A stretch of 5,025 bases of DNA from Firmicutes bacterium UBA4882 (GTDB lineage Bacteria; Bacillota; UBA4882), in NCBI GenBank assembly GCA_002399265.1, contig DHDG01000043.1:16994-22018 (forward strand). The letters run 5' to 3'. This document shows positions 1 to 5,025 of the stretch, one piece after another (positions within the stretch are counted from its first letter, which is position 1; each line of letters opens with the position of its first letter). Position numbers and translations under genes: made by a program. The notes under the pieces are model-generated. The model was not told the DNA's origin. It worked only from the letters and a program-made list of their open reading frames with translations, and ran no database searches.

Positions 1-13
1 AATTATCTGCACG

Positions 14-19
14 AAAGGA
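14..19 (+). promoter_or_regulatory. Ribosome binding site for the TTG-started kinase gene
   Basis: AAAGGA lies 8 bases upstream of the TTG at 28-30. This spacing supports TTG as the real start. The first in-frame ATG is about 130 codons further on and would remove the whole TGS domain. Nothing else is recognisable in the 27 bases before the gene. Confidence 0.7.
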
Positions 20-27
20 CGAGTACA

Positions 28-1728
28 TTGGCAATACCTTCTCCACTAAAGATAGAAGTCTCTTTTCCGAACGGTTCGACAAAAGCAGTCCCCGCCGGGA
101 CAAAGGTGTTTGATTTGCTAACTGCAGAGCAGCACCGGCAACCCGTCCCCATTGTGGGCGCTCTTGTTAACAATACCTTGCGGGAGCTGACCTATCCCGT
201 CAGCACTGACGCCGAAATTATCCCGATCGACCTGACCAGCGAGCTCGGTGTCCGAATCTACTGGCGCAGCCTGAACCTCGTACTAATCAGGGCCGCCCGT
301 GAAATCTACCCCGGCTGCCATGTCCTAATTGAGCACTCATTATCAAAGGGCATTTTCGGTGAGGTCATCCTTCCGAACGGCAAATACGCCGATGCCGACA
401 GTATTGAACTCATTGAGAATCGCATGCGCCGCATTATCGCTGCCGATGAGCCAATTATCCGCGTGCCGATGTCTGTCAACGACGCCATCGCCTTATTTGA
501 GGCCGACCAGCAGCCTGATAAAGCCAGATTGCTGAAATACAAAAAGAGCAACATCGTCAAAGTCTACCGCTGCGGATGGTTTCATGATTATTTCTACGGC
601 TATATGGTTCCATCGACTGGTTATCTAAAAGTCTTTGAACTGCGCCATTATAATACTGGGTTCATTCTGCGCTTCCCGCGCACCGAATCTCCAACTGCGA
701 TCCAAACCTTTGTCCATTCCCCGCAGTTGGCGAAAGTATTTGGCGAATTTGAACGCTGGGGCCGGATTCTGGAAGTTGATTATCTGGCCTCCCTAAACGA
801 AAAAATCGCGTCCGGTAAAGGCCATGAAATCGTCCGCATTGCCGAAGCTCTGCATGAGAAGAAAATGGCCGCCATCGCTGACAGCATCTCTTCCGAAAAA
901 GAACGCCTCCGCCTGATTCTTATTGCCGGACCTTCTTCCTCGGGCAAAACCACATTTGCCCAACGGCTGATGGTGCAGCTGCGCGTCAATGGCCTGCGAC
1001 CTGTTTCCATTTCAGTAGATGATTACTTTGTTAATCGGGATCGCACTCCCAAAGATGCTAACGGCGAATTTGACTTCGAATGCCTTGAGGCGATCGATCT
1101 CGATCTGTTCAACGAGCACCTCCGCGCCTTAATTGCTGGCAAACCGGTGCAGTTGCCGCGCTATAGTTTCATCAAAGGCGCTCGGGAAAAGTCGGATCGT
1201 ATCCTGCAGATTACCAAAGATCAGCCGATTTTGATTGAAGGCATCCATGGCCTGAACGAGCGGCTGACTCCTTCTGTGCCCAAGCACGAAAAATTTAAGA
1301 TTTATGTGAGTGCCTTAACGCAGCTAAATATGGATGAGCACAACCGCATCCCGACCACCGACAACCGGATGATCCGCAGAATTGTGCGCGATCATAGAAC
1401 GCGCGGCTATTCCGCCACCAATACGATTGCGATATGGCCATCGGTGCGCCGCGGTGAAGAACGCCACATTTTCCCATTTCAAGAAGAGGCAGATGTGATG
1501 TTCAATTCGGCGCTCGTCTATGAGCTGGCCATTCTCAAATCCTATGTTGAACCGCTATTGAAACAAGTGCGCCCTGATGACCCTGCGCATGTTGAGGCTA
1601 AGCGACTCCTCAAAATGCTGCAGTACTTCGTCCCGATGGATGAAAGCGAAGTTCCCCTGAACTCCATTTTACGGGAATTTATCGGCAACAGTTGCTTTTA
1701 TAAAGAACAGGCACCGCTCGCCAACTGA
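28..1728 (+). CDS. Uridine kinase-like nucleoside kinase with N-terminal TGS/ThrRS-like domain
   Basis: The 566-residue product is probably a cytosolic NTP-dependent kinase of the uridine kinase/phosphoribulokinase P-loop family. Domains in order are a TGS domain (about residues 8-70), a region like the second N-terminal domain of threonyl-tRNA synthetase (about 75-270, with HVLIEHSLSKGIFGEV at 98-113), and the kinase (about 290-530). The Walker A is GPSSSGKTT at 301-309. SVDDYFVNRD at 329-338 is the substrate-side Asp-Asp-Tyr motif of uridine kinases. EGIHGLN at 404-410 and TTDNRMIRRIVRD at 443-455 are further family motifs, and a SILREFIG-type tail closes the protein. This fused form is much longer than a plain uridine kinase (about 210 residues) and is known in Firmicutes and Thermotogae. 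The actual substrate is not established by sequence; uridine or cytidine is the default guess. The gene is intact, with a TTG start backed by a good ribosome binding site. The link to the downstream genes is unclear. Confidence 0.92.
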   Translation: MAIPSPLKIEVSFPNGSTKAVPAGTKVFDLLTAEQHRQPVPIVGALVNNTLRELTYPVSTDAEIIPIDLTSELGVRIYWRSLNLVLIRAAREIYPGCHVLIEHSLSKGIFGEVILPNGKYADADSIELIENRMRRIIAADEPIIRVPMSVNDAIALFEADQQPDKARLLKYKKSNIVKVYRCGWFHDYFYGYMVPSTGYLKVFELRHYNTGFILRFPRTESPTAIQTFVHSPQLAKVFGEFERWGRILEVDYLASLNEKIASGKGHEIVRIAEALHEKKMAAIADSISSEKERLRLILIAGPSSSGKTTFAQRLMVQLRVNGLRPVSISVDDYFVNRDRTPKDANGEFDFECLEAIDLDLFNEHLRALIAGKPVQLPRYSFIKGAREKSDRILQITKDQPILIEGIHGLNERLTPSVPKHEKFKIYVSALTQLNMDEHNRIPTTDNRMIRRIVRDHRTRGYSATNTIAIWPSVRRGEERHIFPFQEEADVMFNSALVYELAILKSYVEPLLKQVRPDDPAHVEAKRLLKMLQYFVPMDESEVPLNSILREFIGNSCFYKEQAPLAN

Positions 1729-1784
1729 TCTGCGGGTGACCTGTACGTGACCAGCCAGCGACTCGCATTTTGGCGAGAGAGAGC

Positions 1785-1790
1785 GGAGGG
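1785..1790 (+). promoter_or_regulatory. Ribosome binding site that fixes the dehydrogenase start at 1797
   Basis: GGAGGG stands 6 bases before the ATG at 1797-1799. An in-frame TTG at 1770 lies upstream of this site and has no ribosome binding site of its own. The ATG at 1818 has none within normal distance. The site therefore selects 1797. Confidence 0.8.
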
Positions 1791-1794
1791 AGTT

Positions 1795-1825
1795 ACATGT
1801 CCAAGCTACATTTTCACATGTCCAA
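1795..1825 (+). repeat. Short direct repeat carrying two start codons of the dehydrogenase
   Basis: ACATGTCCAA occurs at 1795-1804 and again at 1816-1825, a period of 21 bases, followed by similar bases (GCTA and ACTC). Each copy contains an in-frame ATG, giving Met-Ser-Lys-Leu at residues 1-4 and again at 8-11. It looks like a duplicated start region, although 10 exact bases is a short match. Confidence 0.6.
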
Positions 1826-3017
1826 ACTCTATTACCGCACTTTTCAGATTACACTATGGATCGCATCCCATTTCCTGCCCTGGCGCCAGCCCAGACTGCT
1901 TGAGGGTGCCGACAGTCTGGGAAAGCTACCAGCCTTCATCAAAAGTAAAGGGATTAATCACGTCTTGATCGTGACTGATCACGGTTTGGTAGCCTTAGGC
2001 CTGATGGATGGTCTCCTTAGCGGCCTCAGCGCCGCGGGCGTCCGCTATATCATCTATGATAAGACTGTCCCCAACCCCACGATCGACAATATTGAAGAAG
2101 CTCTGACTATGTATCGGGCCAACCAGTGCGATGGGATTATTGCCTTTGGCGGCGGTTCTCCGATGGACTGCGCTAAAGGCGTCGCCGCCAGAATTGCCCG
2201 GCCGAAGAAAAGCATCCGGCAAATGAAGGGTCTGCTAAAAGTACTTGGGAAAATCCCGCCACTTACGGCCATCCCGACCACAGCTGGCACAGGCAGCGAA
2301 ACGACTCTAGCCGCAGTTGTCACTAATAGCCAAACCCATGAAAAATATGCTCTCAATGATATTTCTCTGATTCCGCATTATGCGGTGCTGGACCCGCTAT
2401 TGACTGTGAAACTCCCGCCCCACATTACGTCCACCACTGGTATGGATGCACTGACCCATGCCGTCGAGGCCTATATCGGCAGGAGTAATACCGCCAAAAC
2501 CAGGCACTACAGCCAAGAAGCCGTCAAGCTGGTCTTCGAGAATCTCTATATCGCTTATACCGATGGGGCCAATTTGGATGCTCGCACTAAAATGCAGAAG
2601 GCCGCTTTTCTGGCCGGAGCCGCTTTTACCAGGGCTTACGTCGGTTATGCCCACGCCATCGCCCACACGCTGGGCGGCTTTTACGGCGTACCGCACGGCT
2701 TGGCCAACGCCGTCCTCCTCCCTTATATTCTGGATTACTTCGGCGCATCCGTTCACAAGCCGCTTGCCGAATTGGCGGATCTGGCCGGTATCAGCGCGCC
2801 CGGAGATTCCCTGGCGCAGAAGGCCGAGTGCTTTATCGCTGCTGTCAGGGACATGAACCGCAAAATGGACATTCCGGAAAAAATCAAAGGCATTAAGGAG
2901 CAGGATATCCCAGTCATGGCAGAACGCGCATTAAGCGAAGCCCACCCGCTCTATCCGGTGCCTAAAATCATGACGCGGCAGGAAATGATCGATATTTTTA
3001 AGCTGATTAAAGACTAG
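1797..3017 (+). CDS. Iron-containing alcohol dehydrogenase (group III)
   Basis: The 406-residue product is a cytosolic NAD(P)-dependent alcohol/aldehyde oxidoreductase of the FucO/AdhB family. The N-terminal Rossmann-like half carries LIVTDHG, with Asp61 matching the Asp of FucO that favours NAD over NADP. It also has the cofactor loop FGGGSPMDCAKG (117-128) and PTTAGTGSET (160-169). The helical half carries the metal ligands: Asp217 and His221 in GMDALTHAVE, His286 in YAHAIAH, and His300 in PHGLANA. All four Fe/Zn ligands are intact, so it should be active. About 30 residues precede the usual fold, with an aromatic LPWRQPRLLEG segment that I recall from one subgroup of this family. The start at 1797 is chosen for its GGAGGG site; 1818 is an alternative. 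The substrate cannot be read from sequence. The stop codon lies inside the next gene's ribosome binding site, so the two genes are almost certainly co-transcribed. Confidence 0.93.
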   Translation: MSKLHFHMSKLYYRTFQITLWIASHFLPWRQPRLLEGADSLGKLPAFIKSKGINHVLIVTDHGLVALGLMDGLLSGLSAAGVRYIIYDKTVPNPTIDNIEEALTMYRANQCDGIIAFGGGSPMDCAKGVAARIARPKKSIRQMKGLLKVLGKIPPLTAIPTTAGTGSETTLAAVVTNSQTHEKYALNDISLIPHYAVLDPLLTVKLPPHITSTTGMDALTHAVEAYIGRSNTAKTRHYSQEAVKLVFENLYIAYTDGANLDARTKMQKAAFLAGAAFTRAYVGYAHAIAHTLGGFYGVPHGLANAVLLPYILDYFGASVHKPLAELADLAGISAPGDSLAQKAECFIAAVRDMNRKMDIPEKIKGIKEQDIPVMAERALSEAHPLYPVPKIMTRQEMIDIFKLIKD

Positions 3018-3021
3018 GAGG
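3016..3021 (+). promoter_or_regulatory. Ribosome binding site overlapping the dehydrogenase stop codon
   Basis: AGGAGG, 7 bases before the ATG at 3029, shares its first two bases with the TAG stop of the preceding gene. This allows a terminating ribosome to reinitiate on the small membrane-protein gene and indicates one operon. Confidence 0.85.
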
Positions 3022-3028
3022 TAAGAAA

Positions 3029-3277
3029 ATGGATCTGGAACAATTGCTTGAATACTGGCCGCTACTAGTGCCGCTTTTCCTCTTGCAGTTCATCTTGGCA
3101 GTTACGGGAATTATCAACGTCATCAGGAGAGAACCCAATGAAATCCGGGGTGGCAAAAAGTGGCCCTGGATTATTGTCTGTGTGCTTTTCGGTATCTTGG
3201 GACCACTCGTTTATTTTGTCTTTGGAAGAAAGGATCGCAGTGATGACGATGACGACGACTATAATGCCAGCCATTGA
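3029..3277 (+). CDS. Small PLDc_N (YxlE-like) two-helix membrane protein
   Basis: The 82-residue product is an integral membrane protein made of the phospholipase D / cardiolipin synthase N-terminal module (PLDc_N) alone, with no catalytic HKD domain. Helix 1 spans about residues 11-32. A basic loop (RREPNEIRGGKK) and the WPW turn follow, then helix 2 at about 46-65 ending in the family signature GPLVYFVFGRK (58-68). The tail is strongly acidic, with six Asp at 72-77. It is slightly longer than B. subtilis YxlE (about 60 residues), mostly because of this tail. As with yxlE, it is followed by an ABC ATPase and a permease gene. B. subtilis YxlE is implicated in negative control of SigY, but here no sigma factor is visible. 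A role as accessory or regulatory subunit of the exporter is inferred from position only. The last 35 bases overlap the ATPase gene in another frame. Confidence 0.88.
   Translation: MDLEQLLEYWPLLVPLFLLQFILAVTGIINVIRREPNEIRGGKKWPWIIVCVLFGILGPLVYFVFGRKDRSDDDDDDYNASH
3229..3234 (+). promoter_or_regulatory. Ribosome binding site for the ABC ATPase, inside the upstream gene
   Basis: AAAGGA lies within the upstream coding sequence, 8 bases before the ATG at 3243 and 5 bases before an in-frame GTG at 3240. A second ATG at 3249 is 14 bases away, too far to be favoured. The site supports 3243, with 3240 as a close alternative. Confidence 0.6.
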
Positions 3278-4190
3278 AACTCATAATCTTCAAAAGAGTT
3301 TTGGCAACCAATTGGCGGTCAATAACCTGAATCTGCATGTGCCCCGAGGGTCAGTTTTCGGTTTTTTGGGTCCTAACGGAGCTGGCAAGACTACGACCTT
3401 GCGCATGCTTACAGGGCTGGCCAGTCCGACAGCTGGTGATGCCCTTGTTTTGGGAGAGTCCATTCGAGACGATAGCCGCAATTACCTGGGCAAAATCGGG
3501 TTCCTACCCGATGTCCCCGGCTTTTATGACTGGATGCGTCCGGATGAATTTTTATCGCTGGCAGGCAGCATTTTTGGCATCGCTGGAAAAAAGCTGAAGT
3601 CCAGAGTGGCTGAAACGCTGGAGCTAACAGGACTGAAAGGCGTCAAGAAGCGCATCGGCGGATTCTCGCGTGGCATGAAGCAGCGCTTAGGTCTGGCTCA
3701 AGCTTTGATCAATGAGCCGGAGCTCGTTTTTATGGACGAGCCGACTTCCGCACTGGATCCCCTGGGCAGAAAAGAAGTGCTGGAGACGATCAGCAAATTA
3801 GCTGGTACGACAACAGTCTTTTTCTCCACGCACATCCTGAATGACGTGGAACGCGTCTGCGATACTGTCGCCATTATCAATAAGGGAGCACTAGTGACCC
3901 AACAGCGCATTCAGGATTTGCGCCAGTCCTATTCTTCCCATTTTATCTATCTGGAACTGGAGAATGGCGCGGGCGCGGCCCCCGATTTAGAAGCGCTGTC
4001 CGCTGCCGCCTCAGCAGCATCCGGGATTGAACGATACAAGGAAGGCTGGCGTATCAAACCAACCGACCTCAAAGCGGCCCAAATATCTCTGCCGCGCTTC
4101 ATTGCCGAACAGGGGCTGGCGCTCCGGCGTTTTGAACTAATCGAACCTTCTCTGGAGGACATTTTTGTAGGGTTGGTGAGCCAATCATGA
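3243..4190 (+). CDS. ABC transporter ATP-binding protein (YxlF/CcmA-like)
   Basis: The 315-residue nucleotide-binding subunit probably powers the permease encoded next to it. Motifs visible: Walker A GPNGAGKTT (43-51), Q-loop region IGFLPDVPGFYDW with Asp90 where Gln is usual, signature FSRGMKQ (141-147) in place of LSGGQ, Walker B LVFMDEP with Asp165 and catalytic Glu166, D-loop SALD ending at Asp172, and H-loop His197. The changed Q-loop and signature are, as I recall, common in exporters of this branch and do not imply inactivity. After the ATPase core, a C-terminal domain of about 95 residues ends in PSLEDIFVGLV, typical of ATPases paired with ABC-2 permeases. The start at 3243 is chosen from the AAAGGA site and because the fold begins near residue 10 (IETHNLQKSFG). 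A start at 3138 would add 35 residues that do not look like the family. The stop overlaps the permease start as ATGA. Confidence 0.93.
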   Translation: MTMTTTIMPAIETHNLQKSFGNQLAVNNLNLHVPRGSVFGFLGPNGAGKTTTLRMLTGLASPTAGDALVLGESIRDDSRNYLGKIGFLPDVPGFYDWMRPDEFLSLAGSIFGIAGKKLKSRVAETLELTGLKGVKKRIGGFSRGMKQRLGLAQALINEPELVFMDEPTSALDPLGRKEVLETISKLAGTTTVFFSTHILNDVERVCDTVAIINKGALVTQQRIQDLRQSYSSHFIYLELENGAGAAPDLEALSAAASAASGIERYKEGWRIKPTDLKAAQISLPRFIAEQGLALRRFELIEPSLEDIFVGLVSQS

Positions 4191-4951
4191 CAGGAGCAAT
4201 AGTCTTTCTAAAAAAAGAATTCCGTGAGATATTACGCACGCACAAGATTTATGTTGTTCCGTGCATCTTTCTGTTCTTCGCGATCTCAAGCCCTTTGCTC
4301 GCCAAGTTGACCCCGGAGTTGGTAAAGTCTTTGGTGCCCAATTTTGAAGTTACCTTGCCAGAGCCCAAAGCAGCCGATTCTTATCTGCAGTTGTTCAAGA
4401 ATCTGAACCAGATTGGCATTTTGGCGGTAATCTTTACTTCCATCGGCCTGGTGGCTGATGAAAAAGTGCGCGGCACCGCGATTCTGATGCTCACCAAGCC
4501 AGTGCCCAAATGGTCGTTCATCATATCAAAGTTTATCGCTACATCTGCACTGGTGCTGGGCGCGCTTTTGTTGGCCTATGGTGTCTGCCTGTACTATACC
4601 CTTTTTCTCTTTAAAGACGCTATGTTTGCGATATCGGCACAGGCAATTGTCTTAGCGGTCGCATATTATCTTTTGATTATTGCCGTCACTTTGCTGGCCA
4701 GTACCATCAGCCGTTCGCTGGCTCTTTCCGGAGCATTCTCAGTCGGCGCTTTCCTGTTGCTCAGCATTCTGCCGGCGTTGCACAAATCGCTGGCGCAATA
4801 CACCCCGGGTGCTTTACCGAACTTTCAGGATAAACTGCTGGCCGGTACAGCGACATTTGGCGAGGCTGTTCCCGCGCTGATGATCACACTCGCCGCCGTG
4901 GTGGTGCTACTGGTCTTGACGGTGCTGATCTTTAAGCGTCAGGAGCTTTAG
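4187..4951 (+). CDS. ABC-2 type transporter permease (YxlG-like)
   Basis: The 254-residue product is an integral membrane protein with about six predicted helices, at roughly residues 22-40, 74-90, 113-137, 146-172, 178-196 and 228-249. An amphipathic stretch between helices 2 and 3, ADEKVRGTAILMLTKPVPKW (90-109), is the conserved segment of ABC-2 permeases (E...GT...LLTKPV) and likely contacts the ATPase. A soluble loop at 41-72 and another at 200-226 face outward by prediction. The start is certain: ATG at 4187 overlaps the ATPase stop in ATGA, and GGTGAG at 4175-4180 provides a site 6 bases upstream. With one ATPase and one permease gene, the working exporter is probably a dimer of each. 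The substrate is unknown. The last codons (Glu-Leu-stop) lie in the first unit of a 9-base tandem repeat, and the end overlaps a probable convergent gene. Confidence 0.9.
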   Translation: MTGAIVFLKKEFREILRTHKIYVVPCIFLFFAISSPLLAKLTPELVKSLVPNFEVTLPEPKAADSYLQLFKNLNQIGILAVIFTSIGLVADEKVRGTAILMLTKPVPKWSFIISKFIATSALVLGALLLAYGVCLYYTLFLFKDAMFAISAQAIVLAVAYYLLIIAVTLLASTISRSLALSGAFSVGAFLLLSILPALHKSLAQYTPGALPNFQDKLLAGTATFGEAVPALMITLAAVVVLLVLTVLIFKRQEL

Positions 4952-5025
4952 GAGCTTTTGGAGCTTTGGGAGCTTTTGGAGCTTTAGAGGGTTGCGCGGC
5001 GGATGCAGTTCCTGTGTCCGCCGCG
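4932..5025 (-). CDS. C-terminal end of a convergent gene with a (Lys-Ala-Pro)5 tail, partial
   Basis: Reading the minus strand inward from the window edge (codons from 5024 down) gives 30 residues and a TAA stop at 4934-4932. The tail is Ala/Thr/Ser-rich (AADTGTASAAQPS), then five Lys-Ala-Pro units, then Asp-Ala. The frame is open to the edge, so the body and start lie outside. The five repeats use identical Lys (AAA) and Ala (GCT) codons, while the Pro codons are CCA, CCC, CCA, CCT, CCT, so every difference is silent in this frame. That pattern favours real coding over the other frames, where the same base would change residues or create stops. Low-complexity Lys-Ala-Pro tails occur in secreted, wall-binding and nucleic-acid-binding proteins; the function cannot be told from this piece. 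It would overlap the permease gene tail-to-tail by 20 bases. Only the tail is visible, so confidence is moderate. Confidence 0.5.
   Translation of the reverse strand, partial: AADTGTASAAQPSKAPKAPKAPKAPKAPDA
4942..4986. repeat. Five tandem 9-base units, GGAGCTTTN
   Basis: Five contiguous units begin at 4942, 4951, 4960, 4969 and 4978. The first eight bases are identical in all five, and the ninth is A, T, G, T, A. In the permease frame each unit reads Glu-Leu followed by TNG, and the first unit supplies the TAG stop. On the minus strand each unit encodes Lys-Ala-Pro. The near-perfect identity suggests recent expansion, and a period of 9 keeps every frame when copies are gained or lost. Confidence 0.95.
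4995..5025 (+). terminator. Strong hairpin, candidate operon terminator cut by the window edge
   Basis: CGCGGCGGA (4995-5003) pairs perfectly with TCCGCCGCG (5017-5025). In + strand RNA the stem continues through two G-U pairs (5004/5016, 5005/5015) and three more Watson-Crick pairs (5006-5008 with 5012-5014), leaving a 3-base loop at 5009-5011. The two wobble pairs would be A-C mismatches in minus-strand RNA, so the structure favours + transcription. It starts 43 bases after the permease stop. A run of T directly after 5025 would confirm an intrinsic terminator but is out of view. Confidence 0.5.

Noticed and set aside
1699..1704. TATAAA near the end of the kinase gene as a -10 box for the dehydrogenase operon.
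   Set aside because: No TTGACA-like box lies about 17 bases upstream, and the bases are explained by kinase codons.
1736..1752. GTGACC repeated at 1736-1741 and 1747-1752 as a possible operator.
   Set aside because: Two six-base direct copies 11 bases apart match no operator I know and could be chance; no promoter elements accompany them.
1762..1777. Small inverted repeat CTCGC/GCGAG with a 6-base loop between the kinase and dehydrogenase genes.
   Set aside because: The stem is only 5 pairs and has no T run after it, too weak for a terminator.
1770..1796. Upstream TTG start for the dehydrogenase, adding nine residues.
   Set aside because: No ribosome binding site precedes it, and the strong GGAGGG sits downstream of it, directed at the ATG at 1797.
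2054..2756. Open minus-strand frames opposite the dehydrogenase gene.
   Set aside because: They lie wholly inside a well-supported gene with all its catalytic residues, and their translations show no recognisable domain.
3138..3242. Longer ATPase start at ATG 3138, which has an AGGAGA 7 bases upstream (3125-3130).
   Set aside because: It would add 35 residues overlapping most of the small membrane-protein gene, and the ABC fold begins only near the later ATG. The AGGAGA falls in codons for Arg-Arg-Glu of the real gene and is probably chance.
4960..5025. Plus-strand frame through the tandem repeat reading Gly-Ala-Leu/Phe units.
   Set aside because: A stop at 4933-4935 closes it upstream, there is no good start with a binding site, and the unit differences change residues in this frame whereas they are silent on the minus strand.

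Overview
The window is a compact run of bacterial genes on the + strand with almost no non-coding space. The style suggests a Firmicute (Bacillota), possibly of the Clostridia or Negativicutes type. The reasons are strong AGGAGG-type ribosome binding sites, a TTG start, base composition near half G+C by eye, and a gene trio laid out like yxlE-yxlF-yxlG of Bacillus subtilis. The lineage is an inference from style and gene content, not from a marker gene.

Layout. Positions 28-1728 encode a 566-residue nucleoside (uridine) kinase-like protein with an N-terminal TGS and threonyl-tRNA-synthetase-like region. After a 68-base gap comes an iron-containing alcohol dehydrogenase (1797-3017). Eleven bases later comes an 82-residue two-helix membrane protein of the PLDc_N (YxlE-like) type (3029-3277). 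It overlaps by 35 bases an ABC transporter ATPase (3243-4190), which overlaps by 4 bases (ATGA) its ABC-2 type permease (4187-4951). The dehydrogenase and the next three genes are so tightly packed that they are very probably one transcript. The kinase may be on it too, since no convincing promoter is visible in the gap.

How they work together. The small membrane protein, ATPase and permease form a recognisable set: an ABC-2 exporter with a small membrane partner. In B. subtilis the equivalent trio is part of the sigY operon, but no sigma factor or anti-sigma gene is seen here. The kinase and dehydrogenase are metabolic enzymes with no clear functional link to the exporter.

The least expected feature is at the right edge. 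Five tandem 9-base units begin in the last codons of the permease. Read on the minus strand they encode (Lys-Ala-Pro)5-Asp-Ala-stop, and all differences between units fall at third codon positions. This points to the C-terminal tail of a convergent minus-strand gene whose body lies beyond the window, overlapping the permease gene tail-to-tail by 20 bases. A strong hairpin (4995-5025) lies inside the same stretch and may be the + strand operon terminator. Otherwise the window looks like ordinary housekeeping and transport sequence, and I see no clear new multi-gene system.
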